64,000 nt of DNA, taken from contig JAFCMP010000048.1 in assembly GCA_017506865.1 (NCBI GenBank), positions 124,001 through 188,000 on the forward strand, read 5' to 3'. Shown here piece after piece: positions 33,801 through 44,109 of the stretch. This stretch comes from Tribonema minus (Eukaryota > Sar > Xanthophyceae > Tribonematales > Tribonemataceae). The notes beneath the pieces were generated by a model. That model had not been told where the DNA came from, made no database searches, and saw only the letters and a program-made list of their open reading frames with translations. Made by a program: the position numbers and the translations under genes. How positions within the stretch are numbered: the first letter of the stretch is position 1; each line of letters starts with the position of its first letter.

Positions 33801-36800
33801 TGACAGCTGTGCGCGTTGCACCTGGGTTTCATGACCGCGCCCATGGCGGGCGGTGCAATGACACATACATATTGTGCTGCGCCGCGTCGTGAAACAGCTA
33901 GTTACGGAGCAGTCAAGGTGCAGCCTGCACAGGCATAACGCAGATCAACCTGCAACGTTACAATATATTGCACCTTATACTGGGGCAGCTTTAGCTGAAT
34001 ATTTCATGTATAATGGTAAAGCAACACTAGTTATTTATGATGATTTATCTAAACAAGCATCAGCTTACCGACAAATGTTAAGGTGCTTGCTGCACGGAGC
34101 AGCGCTGCAGGGCTGTGCCAGTTGCACGGCGCCAGTGCTGCAGATGGGCTTGCAGTAGCACCATATGCACTGCTCGTGATGCAATGGTTTTGGCGTACAT
34201 CATTCACACTGCGCCTGACAACACCTGCCCTTGTTGCACGGGCCCGTTTGACGAGATTGGCGATTCTGTTTTGCCTGTGTGCTGCGCTGAGCGCTGCCGC
34301 AGACAAGTGTCATACATACCCCTGACCATCTCGTGCCACATGTTGTTCCTGAGACACATGGGGAGACGTAGTGTATACTGCGCTGACCGCTGTTGCAGAT
34401 GCGGGTGCCACTAATGAAATGTGTGGTGACCTCTGCGACCCAGAACGCCCCGGCTCTGCCCCTCCCTGACTCCGCTTGTATGTGCTATGATCAGTTGTTC
34501 ACAATGATGAAAGTGACTCGTCATAACATGTACTTCAAGTAGAGTACCTGTCAAATTGCGCAGTCGCCTCTGTTGGTGCTTTCCCGAGCACTGCTGCGCC
34601 TGCGCGTGGTGTCAATAAACCAATAAAAGCTCTGCCTGTCGCTGACTCTGACTTAGACTCGTCATTTGTGCGCTGCGCCGAGGCGCGCTGCAGCTGCGAG
34701 CGCTGCTGCCCATCGCCATGCCGCGCAAGATCACGCGCGAGCAGCGCTTCAACGAGGGCCTGGAGAACGTGTGGGGGTTTGCGAGTGCAGACATGTGCGT
34801 GGGCATCAGCGACATCAAGGAGGTATGTATGTATATGTGTACATATGTACTTGGTACACAAGTACATTGTTTCCGTATGGGGCTTTGCAAATGCCAACAT
34901 GTGCTTGGGCGTCAGCGACATCAAGGAGGTATGTGCAACGTGCAGAGTTGCTAACCCTAACCCTAAAACCTAACCCTAACCCTCTTTCCCCGCACAGGCA
35001 GATGTACACATTGAGGTGACCAATGCCACCGAGAACCAACGCAAGTCCTGTGCTGCGAGAATTGAATGTAATGTAGTCTGTGCAGGCAATTGTCATTGCC
35101 GTAACCCGTCAAGCGAGCAAACGGCAACAGTTTAGTCCACAAAATGCCATCTGAATGTACAGTTAGGTTAGGCAGGTATCAAGCGACGCCTTGCAAGCGC
35201 CGCGGCGCGTCAACGGTTTACAGGCACAAGCCCCGGCTTTGCTGAGTGCGCTGCACAGCGCCTCAGACCGACAGCCTCTCGTTCATCAAGGACATCACCA
35301 CGGCCGTGAGGGCGCTCAGGACTCCTGAACGCAGCATACGCATTCATACCTACGCCGCCTGCTGCCTTGCTGAGCGCTGCGCAGCTGCGCGCCACCGAGG
35401 GCGTCACCACGGGCCTGAGGGCATACAGAATCACTGAACACAGCATATGAACACACACCTACGGCGCATATGAATACCTACCTACGCCCGCCTGTTGCCG
35501 TGCTGAGCGCTGCGCAGCGCCTCACGGCCAAGGCGACAGTGCATAGAATCACTGACCGCCGTCAACACATGCCTACGTCGCCGCTTTGCGGACCGCACTT
35601 GTTGATCGCCACGGGCTCGAAGGCGCACACAACCGGTGAACGCAGTACATACATACATATCCACGCCGCCTGCTGCCTTGCTGAGCGCTGCGCAGCACCT
35701 GCGGCCCATCGAGGGCGTCACCACGGGCCTGAGGGCATACAAAACCACTGAACGCAGCATATGAATACACACCTACGCCGCATATGAATACATACCCACG
35801 CCGCCTGCTGCCTTGCTGAGCGCTGCGCAGCGGCTGCGCGCCATCGAGGGCGTCACCACGGGCCTCAAAGGGTCCCTCGTGCCCTGGGTGCAGCTTGGTC
35901 TGCAGAACAACCTGCTGCCGTTTGTGCCCACGTCCGTGTGCAAGCAGCTCGCGGGCGACGTGTTTGGGCGCCACAGCGTCGTCTTCTCCAACGTGCCCGG
36001 GCCGCCCATGCCGGTGGCGTTCGGCGGGCAGGTCATCAAGCGCATGCAGGTACTTTGACAAATTTGAGTTCCGTCTCGCGTCGATGTTTGCACTTCTCTG
36101 AGGTATGTGTGGCTGATGGTGACACTCAATTGTCAGATATGGTGGCGTTGGACGGGCCGGTCATCAGGCGCGTGCAGGTATTGACATGCCTCCTCGATGG
36201 ACTACCATGTGGATTGTCTGTATGTTTGGCGGCATGAACCAGATGTCACCTGTTGGTGCAATGCTTGCTGTAGATTTTTGTTGCGCCGGCTTGAAAGTTC
36301 ATCAGTGCGGGACGCCCGCATTGCTCTCAATGGTGGCGTGCGGAGGGCACCCTGCAAGCACCGTGCAAGCATGGCGGCTCTTGGGCCGAGGAAGGCTGCT
36401 ACTGTGACATCATGTTGATATGATGATGATGATGATGAACAACGCCTGCTTGCTCTCATCTCGCGCGCCAGCGGAGCGCATGCGCGGTACAATCCTCTTA
36501 TGCAGGTGAAGTACGTTGCATTGGTCCTGTAAACTGCGCTGAGTGGCGCATGCTGCAGCGATCGACTGGCATTGACGCATGCTTCGCACCTTGAGCGCTC
36601 CAAGCATCGCCGCGCGCGCCGACGCGGCGCTGCACATTTCCGTCACCGTTTGAGCATGGGCACACCCGAATGATCAGATGTATGATGGTATCTGTACGCA
36701 CCAAGGCCTGATACATGTCTCTTTCTTGCGCCGCTCTCGCTGCAACGCGTCGTTGTGTCTGTCTGCGGCAGATGCTCTTCCCCAACATCATCATGCAGGT

Positions 36801-37795
36801 GAGGCACGCTACAACTTCACGTGCAGCACTGAACTTCAACAAAGTCGTCAATGTCCCAGTGTGAGGGCGCGCGCAGATTGAACGCATGCCGACAGTGTGC
36901 CGCTTGCCTGCTTGAAACAGGTAAACTTGTGTCTCTGTGAGTGTTTGAAGCTCGGAAGCACACAGCATCGAGGTGCAGCCACACGAGTGTTCTCAGTAAG
37001 GTGCTGGGGTCCTTGTGCCAGCCTGATGTGCTGTCTTGCACCACTTCGCTCCTCATACATCAAGCTTTAGCTCATGCAGAGAGGCGAACTCGGTCAAATA
37101 AGCAGCCAGTAGTGGAGTCAGCGTTCAATACTGAGTCGGCGCTGATGCCACGCCGATGTTGTCCGAAGTCATTGCTAAATGACGAAGTGCTGCTCATTCT
37201 GCACATGGTCAGGCAGGCAGGCCTGCTTGTGTGACTGGCCGTCCCTGAGGTCATGAGCATTTGATGCAGTTTGTAATTTGAAGTTGCAGTAAATAACCTA
37301 AAGTGGCAGTGGCCTCTGCAGCGCTCAACCTTCGTGCAATTACGACAACCGTTGCTACAAGTGCCACAGCGTTTCTCCACCTCATGCAGCGCCTCCAAGC
37401 CTTCGTGTGCAGACCAATCAGGGCACAGTTGCCCCGCGGAGTGAACCGCTTGGGCCGACTCGCTGCAGTGCTCAGTCATCTGCAGCGTGCCCCCTGCAGC
37501 AGCGCTCGCCTCCACCACCACTCTCCTTCACTCCTTACGTCACACCTCTCTCTCTTTTTCTCCGACCCTCCCCCCACGCGCATGCGTGCAGATTGGCATC
37601 CTGTCGTACCAGGGCAGCCTCATGATGAACTGCGTCGCGGATGCGCGGTCGTGCACGCCGTCGGAGCTGCGCGCAGCGTTTCTGGCGGAGCTGCGCGCGA
37701 CGTGCGACGCGTTCGGCGTTAACGCTCCCGCCAAACTTCAAGGCATCGAGGCGCAGTGCGCGGATCTGGACGCGGGACGGCCGCTGGCGGCATGA
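27806..37795 (+). CDS. WSD: wax ester synthase / diacylglycerol acyltransferase (WS/DGAT)
   Basis: Eleven exons: 27806-27929, 28025-28177, 28957-29144, 30317-30443, 31193-31320, 32109-32264, 33487-33591, 34694-34822, 35831-36049, 36772-36798, 37592-37795. All joins keep frame, giving 519 aa. Residues 24-41 are a membrane anchor ([16 protein letters not shown]). PLWHINVIE leads to the catalytic HHxxxDG ([12 protein letters not shown]; His187-His188, Asp192). [43 protein letters not shown] and [15 protein letters not shown] are the later WS/DGAT motifs in the expected order. The enzyme transfers acyl groups from acyl-CoA to fatty alcohol or diacylglycerol at the ER, making wax ester or triacylglycerol. 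Exon 10 is a 27-bp microexon (MLFPNIIMQ). Introns hold exon-edge repeats, telomere-type tracts and a plastid DNA insert. Confidence 0.9.
28698..28830 (+). repeat. (CA)n microsatellite, WS/DGAT intron 2
   Basis: Imperfect CA repeats interrupted by CTTTG every 15-25 bp, about 130 bp before exon 3. Confidence 0.9.
30501..30724 (+). repeat. two downstream copies of the WS/DGAT exon 4 end
   Basis: 30501-30560 and 30661-30724 copy the last 50 bases of exon 4, which encode the catalytic HHxxxDG, with the donor ATAG|GTA. In both copies the sequence has drifted: the second His codon is CAG in the first and AAT in the second. Confidence 0.88.
30981..31172 (+). repeat. two upstream copies of the WS/DGAT exon 5 start
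   Basis: Units of about 95 bp (30981-31080 and 31081-31172), each made of a CTCAGG acceptor, a copy of GCGTCATTGATCACGTCATG and a TTCATGAATTTG end. A third, partial unit leads into the true exon at 31193. Confidence 0.88.
31495..31590 (+). repeat. degenerate TACACTGT/TACTGTA tandem tract
   Basis: About ten units of 8-11 bp based on ACTGTACTRTACACTGT, in WS/DGAT intron 5. Partly self-complementary (TACTGTACAGTA). Confidence 0.7.
32424..32532 (+). repeat. downstream copy of the WS/DGAT exon 6 end
   Basis: Repeats 32245-32345: the exon end (ACCTGGTGAAGAAGCTCA), the donor and about 70 bp of intron. The copied donor reads AGGGTGCGC. A telomere-like GGGTTAGGGTTGAGGG follows both copies. Confidence 0.82.
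33026..33290 (+). repeat. interstitial TTAGGG-type arrays in WS/DGAT intron 6
   Basis: Three clusters (33026-33070, 33137-33186, 33250-33290) of TTAGGG units mixed with TTAGGA and TTAGCG. They are inside an intron and far from any chromosome end visible here. Confidence 0.85.
33936..34078 (+). other. nuclear plastid DNA insert (NUPT), atpA fragment
   Basis: An AT-rich island of about 143 bp in GC-rich intron 7 of the WS/DGAT gene. It translates without a break as [20 protein letters not shown], then [20 protein letters not shown] and SAYRQM, the central part of the chloroplast ATP synthase alpha subunit. The intact frame and base composition indicate a recent transfer. Imperfect 16-bp direct repeats flank it (AAGGTGCAGCCTGCAC at 33915 and AAGGTGCTTGCTGCAC at about 34080), hinting at repair-linked insertion. 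It is fully intronic and does not alter the host protein. Confidence 0.92.
34877..34934 (+). repeat. downstream copy of the WS/DGAT exon 8 end
   Basis: GTATGGGGCTTTGCAAATGC...GACATCAAGGAGGTATGT copies the last 50 bases of exon 8 (34770-34822) with its GAG|GTATGT donor. Using this donor instead would need a second acceptor, which I do not see. Confidence 0.88.
34951..34984 (-). repeat. interstitial telomere-type tract (CCCTAA)
   Basis: Five units of TAACCC with one ACCTAA variant in WS/DGAT intron 8. The orientation is opposite to the arrays at 33 kb. Confidence 0.85.
35225..35812 (+). repeat. four to five upstream copies of the WS/DGAT exon 9 start
   Basis: Units of 90-190 bp starting near 35235, 35360, 35490 and 35680 repeat GCTGAGCGCTGCGCAGC, a GAGGGCGTCACCACGGGCCT-like exon part, and a GAACGCAGCATATGAATACA spacer. 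The true exon begins at 35831. The oldest copy could translate [18 protein letters not shown] but has no donor after it. Confidence 0.88.
36140..36181 (+). repeat. downstream copy of the WS/DGAT exon 9 end
   Basis: GTGGCGTTGGACGGGCCGGT plus CATCAGGCGCGTGCAG|GTA matches 36015-36052, donor included. Confidence 0.85.
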
Positions 37796-39709
37796 CATGG
37801 CAGTTTGGAGCGTCATCAGTGTTGAAGTCTGGCACGATGGTGTTGAAGTGCACGCGTTCGACGCGCGCTGAAGCGTGGCATACGCTGCTGATGGGCCGTA
37901 CGCTCGGAGCTCGAGTGCTTCGAACTTCAACTCACCCTCAAGGCGTTGATCACCGAATACATTACATCATGACATGACCCCCCCTGGCAGGTGTAGGAGG
38001 GGCACTGTGGGGGTCAGATGCTCAGCACATGAAATCTTTGCGGCCAGCACTGTGGCAGTCTCAACAGGCTGCATTGCCACTGAACTGGGGGTGGATTGCT
38101 GAATGCAGCACCTTGTATGGCTCGCCTCAGAGATTGAGCCGGTCACTTAGAACATGAGGACCATGCACCATGCTGTTGCAGAGCTATACGGCAAGCGTAC
38201 TTACCTGGTATTGCGCCAATCATGAACACAAGTGATGGTATGACATTGTGCAGATTCACACGGCTTGCTAATAAACTGTTGCTCTGAATTGACAGGCCGT
38301 GCTCTTGTGGCTCTTGCATGTCGACGCTGTTGCAATGGTGGCTGGTGGCTACAAATGGCCATGCCTGCGCATGTGCAGATGCTAGATGAATCTAAGATGA
38401 TGGCAGCTCAAGAAGCCAGCATGCTGCACATGCGTTTTTTTGGCCTGTGAATTGCACAAGATGTATTCAAGTACATGAGAATGCATTTGCAGAGCAGTGC
38501 TTGCATGACATTGACAATGCCGCATGTACTCGTGGCGGCAGCAAGGCTCACAGCGTCAGATGCAACGGCATTCCAGTGCCAGCACTATGTCATGCGGGAG
38601 CGTTCGCCAGTGCTTTTACATGCAAGACAGAAGCGCCAATGTCGACCAGGACGCTCAGAGCCTCGCTACAACGGACACTCCATGACAACATGCACATCTC
38701 AGACTTGCAGCATCAGCAGGAGCGAATGGTACTGATGCACATTGTGGAGCACGCACATGAGCACAAGTCAACGCAAGAGTGACTTGCAACCAGGCATTGG
38801 CACACACAAACCATGGAGCCATGACGCACGATGCTCAAAGTCGACACTAGTTACATTTGCAAACCTACTGCGTCGCTAGCCATGCGCCGCCAGTGCTGCG
38901 CAGCAGCGGCGGCGCAGGCACCGCCAATAGCAGGAACAGGATTCCTTGCGGCGGCTGTTGCGGTCAAGTCGGCACCTTGTTGCTGTTGTGAAACCGGTCT
39001 AGGGTACACTCGGACGGCACTACAAATACGGAACGAACCCCGCACGGCACGCGATGTTTTTCTGCGAAGAAAAAGCACAATCATCGTACAGTTGCGCCCA
39101 CCACACCCTTTGTTCAGACCACCTTCCCCCCACTTTCCATCCCTCCGATTTCTGTCTCTTGCACAGCGCTTGAGCGCGCTGTGCGGAGCAGCTTCACAAG
39201 CTCACGCCCCCCCCCCCTCCCCCTCCCCAGTGCTGCACACGCGGGGACCTACATACCCACTAAACTACCTATCTGCACGCGCGGGGATGGTACACTGTGC
39301 TTTCGAGCCGTCTGCTGAACCTGAAAGATGAGGAGCCCCTAGGCGACACAGTTCATCCTTAGCCCATCCCCTTTTTTTTTCTCGGTACCGTACTTACTCT
39401 GTCCACTCTTGACCTGGCTTGCGGGCCGTGGTATTACAAACACTCCCCCCTTCTCTTGTCCCCTCCCTTCCTCTCCGGGGCACCCGGCACGTGGCCAGAC
39501 AGCGGTCAAGGCGGCTCTAGTCTGCGCGCCCTGCCAAGCTGGTGCTGACTACCCTCGTCAGCAACGCCTTGCGCACCACAGGCGCAGCGCGCTGCTGGCT
39601 CTAGACCCATTCACGCCACGACGCCCCCCCCCCCCCCACCCCCTTTCCCCGATGTCTCAAAATTGCTGATGTATGACCTACACACTCTGCGCGCGCGGGC
39701 GGCGTGCGC
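37796..39709. other. 1.9-kb intergenic stretch
   Basis: Between two convergent genes. No gene recognised. A hairpin-like TTTTTCTGCGAAGAAAAA lies at about 39057-39074. Pyrimidine-rich C-runs lie at 39207-39232 and 39624-39641. No poly-A signal could be placed with certainty. Confidence 0.4.
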
Positions 39710-41260
39710 TCAAAAGAGGCTGGAGAGGATGTCTACATCCAGATCATCCAGCAGCTTCGCATCCGCCCAGTGCGCAAGGTCGCCGCCGCTTTCCCCCCCG
39801 CCGTAGTGCCCCCCTCCGCCGCTGCTGCTGCTGCCGCCGCCGCTGCTGCCGCTGCTGCCGCCGCCGCTGCTGCCGCTGCTGCCGCCTCCGCAGCTGCCGC
39901 CGCCGCCGTCGGGCGCTGCCTGCGAGGCGCTGGCAGCGCCAACGACGGCGGCCGCGCTGGCTGCGGCAGCTATCTTGTGGAAGTCCATTTTGACGTCGAC
40001 GCCGCACGCATCGCCGCCTGCGAGAGTCGTCACTGCCGGCTCATGCGCCACCTGCGGCTGCTGCGGCAGCTGCCAGGCAGCGGAGTGCGCGGCGGCAGCA
40101 ACGGCGGCGGCTTCCGGCCCTTCCGAGCGCGCGCGCTTGCGTGCGGGCGCGGCGTCCGGGGGGATCGGCATGGCAGTCCTTGTGGGGGACGGGGAGATCC
40201 CCCTGAAGGCGTCCGCCGCCGCCGCAAGCTGCAGGCTCGGGTCCCAGGGGGGCAGCGCACTTGAACTTGAAGTGTCCGCGTCGGCGATCTCGATGACGAC
40301 CTGCGTGATGACGCGCGCCCCCATGGCCTTGACGGCCTTTGTAACCGTCACCTGGCGCTGGGACGGCTGCCCCTCCAGTTCGGGCCCTACCAGGCCCGCG
40401 ATCGTGTGCCAGAGCTTGCGCGACATCTCGGAGTGCGCGGCGCAGCGCCTGCGCGGCGCGGCGCAGCCGGGGACACAGACGCCGCCGCCGTCCGCGCCGT
40501 TGAGCTCCGGCTCCACTTGGGGGGCGATGCCGTAGTGCGCCAGGTAGACCTTGCCGGTGGGGTCTTCGCAAATGCCGAGGATCTGGCGCTCTTGCGGGGT
40601 GAGGTGCTCTATCGCGAAGCGAGTGCCGAAGCCGAGGCCCCTCTTGATGAAGGTGTCGAAGAAGACGGTGCGCTCGTATCTGCCCTCCACGCATCTGCGG
40701 GGTGCAAGGGGGCAGCGCAGGATCGATGAGAGTCGCCGGCTCGTAGACCGAAAGGCTAGATGAGAGTCGCGCTGGGCGAGACAGGGTTTCAAAAAAGAGG
40801 CCTCAACGGCCATGTGAAGCTCCGCCTCATGAACTGGAAAGCAACTGGCCAGATAGATCAGCATACCAGCCGTGGCATGCCAGGAGGAAGAGCTCACGTA
40901 AGGGATGTATACACAAGATACATGCACAAGCATGACGTTCACCTTACGAGCTTTTTGGATCCTGACCAGCTGGTGTGAAACAGGGCCTTGCGAGCAACAG
41001 GCGCCCGCTCCAGGGCTGTCGACGTCAGGCCCTCCTTCTCGAACTGCCTGGGGTGTCTTTGCAGCAGCCAGCGGTACGCAGAGCGCTCGTAGTTGTACCT
41101 GTGTAGAACGCAAGGCAAAAAGCAACAGAAAAGTTGCTTTAGAGCGGGCCAGCGAGAGCACACCAGCTGCACGACAGGCAGCAAGAGGCGGCTGCCCAAA
41201 TGCGTGCTGCAGGGAGTAGGCACAGCACCTTTTGATCGGAGTGGACGCAGCGGACGCCAT
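39710..41260 (-). CDS. hypothetical nuclear-type protein, 390 aa
   Basis: Three exons, 41260-41229, 41098-40943 and 40694-39710. Both introns are phase 2 and GT-AG, and the join gives a continuous domain: ASTPIKRYNYERSAYRWLLQ, FEKEGLTSTALERAPVARKA, CVEGRYERTVFFDTFIKRGL, FAIEHLTPQERQILGICEDP and GKVYLAHYGIAP (about 1-145). I do not recognise the family. A second conserved-looking segment is VTVTKAVKAMGARVITQVVIEIADAD. The rest is Ala/Gly/Ser-rich with a basic cluster (ARKRAR) that could be a nuclear signal, and it ends in an acidic-hydrophobic tail, LLDDLDVDILSSLF, as in activation domains (inference). An upstream in-frame ATG at 41314 would add 18 residues. Function unknown; a transcriptional regulator is a guess. 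Confidence 0.7.
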   Translation of the reverse strand: MASAASTPIKRCCAYSLQHAFGQPPLAACRAAGVLSLARSKATFLLLFALRSTQVQLRALCVPLAAAKTPQAVREGGPDVDSPGAGACCSQGPVSHQLVRIQKARKVNVMLVHVSCVYIPYVSSSSWHATAGMLIYLASCFPVHEAELHMAVEASFLKPCLAQRDSHLAFRSTSRRLSSILRCPLAPRRCVEGRYERTVFFDTFIKRGLGFGTRFAIEHLTPQERQILGICEDPTGKVYLAHYGIAPQVEPELNGADGGGVCVPGCAAPRRRCAAHSEMSRKLWHTIAGLVGPELEGQPSQRQVTVTKAVKAMGARVITQVVIEIADADTSSSSALPPWDPSLQLAAAADAFRGISPSPTRTAMPIPPDAAPARKRARSEGPEAAAVAAAAHSAAWQLPQQPQVAHEPAVTTLAGGDACGVDVKMDFHKIAAAASAAAVVGAASASQAAPDGGGGSCGGGSSGSSGGGSSGSSGGGSSSSGGGGHYGGGESGGDLAHWADAKLLDDLDVDILSSLF

Positions 41261-41314
41261 GTTCAGGCTACCCTGCTCGATCGATCTTTTGGCGGAAGCC
41301 GATTCCTCCTGCAC

Positions 41315-43056
41315 GCCACCGGGACGCGTATCGAACCTGCTTCAGTGCTTCGAGATCAGCGTGAAGCGCTATTATCTGAACCACCGCCCCAGATAGCCTG
41401 CGCCGGCTATGTGTGCGTCGTGCGAAGAACAATCAGAATATAGATTGATGTTATTAGCGCGCTTCAAATCGCTCGATCTTTGGTGGCAGGTTGAAGTGCC
41501 ATCGGTTGTGTACACGTTGCACACCGGACGCAGTGACTGGGACAACAGCAGCAGCAGCCTCTGGAGTTCTCAAGGCAACAGCACTGCGGTGGCGTCCTCC
41601 CCTGCACCACACATCATGAGCAACGGTGAGTGTTGGCGCCCCGAAGGATCTTTGATCAAGGCCAGGAGGACAAGAAGGAGCTGCACACACGCACGCCGCC
41701 CACGCGGCGTGGGCGAGCGAGGAAGTTTTTTAAGTCGGCTTCAACCGGCTGTCTCGTCAACGTGCCCCACTGACACTCGCCGACACTCTCCTGCTTGCCT
41801 CCGACGATCACAAGGCTCAATGTGTGTGCCGTCAATCCCTCAGCATGGATGCTGGCCGCCTGTGCTCGCCGCCTGCTCAATGAGCTCACTTCGCGCTCAC
41901 AGCATCGGGAGCGCGTGCTCTAGTGCGAGCACCGAGCGCTGTAAATGCCGTTGTGCATTTCATTGACCAGGTCAGCGCAGAATCATAATTACTGATTGTC
42001 AGCAACGACTGAACCGACTGCCTTGAAAGTTACATCTCTTCAGGCGCGGGTACGCGTACGCTGACACGCAATAGTCTCTGCAACGCTTGCAACATCGCTG
42101 CACCATCTGTCTCATCCTTAGCAGCAGCCGCGGTGGGCACCACGCCGCGTGCATCACTTGAAGTGAAGGCAAGTCAACAATGGCCTTGATGGCCTATGGT
42201 CAACAATGCACATTGGTTTGTCCCAATGGGACTGATTTGTCTAACCTCAACATCACTGGTCCAACTTCAACATCACACTTTTGTTAGGACAAGGGAGAAC
42301 TGTGTGTGTGACACCTGAATCAGAGCTTTATCTGCACGTTGACATGCATTGTAGACGTTGTAGACGTAATGATGCATGCACCTTAAGTCAGTAATGTCAG
42401 CTCTGGCTGCGCGCTTTAGCGGAACCAAAGGCAGAGAGGCAGGTTCCTAGCAGCGCAAGAACGGCACAAACTCTGTGGTGGCAGTGGTGGCAATGCTGAT
42501 CGCTTAGCTTGATTTGTACCATGTGTATTAACATTCAACACATGGGGAACGTGTACAAATAGCACCAGCGCCGAACTGAGCTGCCTGGGGCTGTGCTGCA
42601 AGAAATGCGCGTGGGCGGGCAAAACCTGACCTTGTGCCTCAAGTTGCTGGTTCAACTGTAATCCATGATGATGCCGCTTGCAGTCCACATGGTAGGGGAA
42701 TGGTAAGCGGCTAAATGCAGCAGTGTCCAGGAAGCTCCCACAACTGTGCAGCCTGGTCCCTCAGGTGCAGCTTCTCAACACCACCAGTGCGGTGTCAGCT
42801 GTCGCGCTCGCCAAAAGCATACACAGCTGCTGCGCGTGGCATATATGCGCGCTGCCGCAGCTGGTTGAGTGCTGCCATAAATACGCCCTTTAAGCGCCGT
42901 GACCGCTGCGACAGCACTCCACTCCCCTCGAACACTGGCTCCGCTGGAGCGGGGCACGTGGATACATGCCTACCCAGAGTGCGCCACAGTGGTGCGCCGC
43001 ATTGCGCGCGTCAGTCGAACCGCGTGCTCTTCTGGCCGGCGCCGATGGGCCTGTAG
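41315..43056. other. 1.7-kb intergenic stretch
   Basis: No gene recognised. It holds the promoter side of the 390-aa gene and the 3' flank of the RAP gene. Near 42176-42280 there are short repeats of CAACATCAC and AATGG type. Nothing else stands out. Confidence 0.4.
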
Positions 43057-44109
43057 GTGACAGTCACCACAGAGGGCAGCATGAGCACCATTCGTTCAAT
43101 GTGTCAACATTCAACTCAATTGGCTTCCGATCAAACATGGCCCAAGGGAGCTCTAGTGACTGGGCTACACGCTTTGCTGTTGTCATGCTTTCGCGTCTGA
43201 CCGTTGTTGCAGCTGTTACACCACTGCACACATCCCCACATTGGCACTGCATCAAGTAGACTACACGATGCCTGTATGCACTCCTGCTGGATCTAGGGCA
43301 CAGCTACAATACACGTGCCATCAAATCAGCAGCAGCAGCAGGAGCAGCAGCATCCAACCACAGGCGCTACTGACACGAGACTGAGCAGCTGCGTCACCTG
43401 TAGGTGCTCCAGTCCCGTGCGCCGAAGTGTATCGTGCGCGTGATGCCCAGCTTGCGCTGCAGGTAGCGCTTGCGCTCCATGCTAGCCCAGAAGGGGATCC
43501 TGTCCCAGTGATAGAAGGGCACCTGTGCGAGAGCACATGTGCGTGTGTGCATTGCGCGATGTCGCGCGCGCATTAGTGATGCGGGTCAGCAGATGCGTCA
43601 TCGACGCCACCAGCGCGCGCTGCGCATTTGAGCAGTGCACATGGCTGTGGCACTGCTGGTTACACAATCTGGGTCCCTGTCCCTATTGCTCAAGGTTCGG
43701 TCTTAAGGATCAAGGTCGGTGAGAGCAACTATAGAGGGTACCATGAGCACTACGTGTCTGATATGCCAACAGTTCACTCAATTGGCGCTTGATTGAACAA
43801 GTGACGGCATAAGCGAGCCCTACATAGTATTTGGGCTGCACACTTTGCTGTTGTCATCTTTCGCGTCTGACTGTTATTGCAGTAACACCACCGCACACAT
43901 CCCCTCATTGGCACCGTATCAAGTAGACCTACACGGCGCCTGCTCTGTGTCACCAACACAGCCAGCGCACGCTCTGTACAATGCCTCCATGCACTCCTGC
44001 TGGATCTAGGGCACGGCTGCAACACACGCGCCATCAAATCAGCAGCAGCAGCACTAGCAGCAGCAACCCAATCACAGGCGCTACTGACACGAGACTGAGC
44101 AGCTGCGTA
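43057..44109. repeat. 350-bp direct repeat in the RAP gene 3' flank and its last intron
   Basis: 43057-43394 (3' flank, ending at the stop) and about 43713-44109 (intron 5) align over most of their length, at perhaps 75-80 percent identity. Shared blocks include CACTCCTGCTGGATCTAGGG, CCATCAAATCAGCAGCAGCA and GCGCTACTGACACGAGACTG. The repeat places the exon 6 region between the two copies, as expected of a tandem duplication across the exon. Confidence 0.85.

Noticed and set aside
35264-35320. Possible WS/DGAT exon coding [18 protein letters not shown]
   Set aside because: It is a diverged copy of the exon 9 start and lacks a following GT donor; direct joining of exons 8 and 9 fits the family.
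39710-41314. Uninterrupted 534-aa ORF as one exon
   Set aside because: Splicing out two introns gives a continuous domain in phase from another frame, and the intervening text is typical intron.
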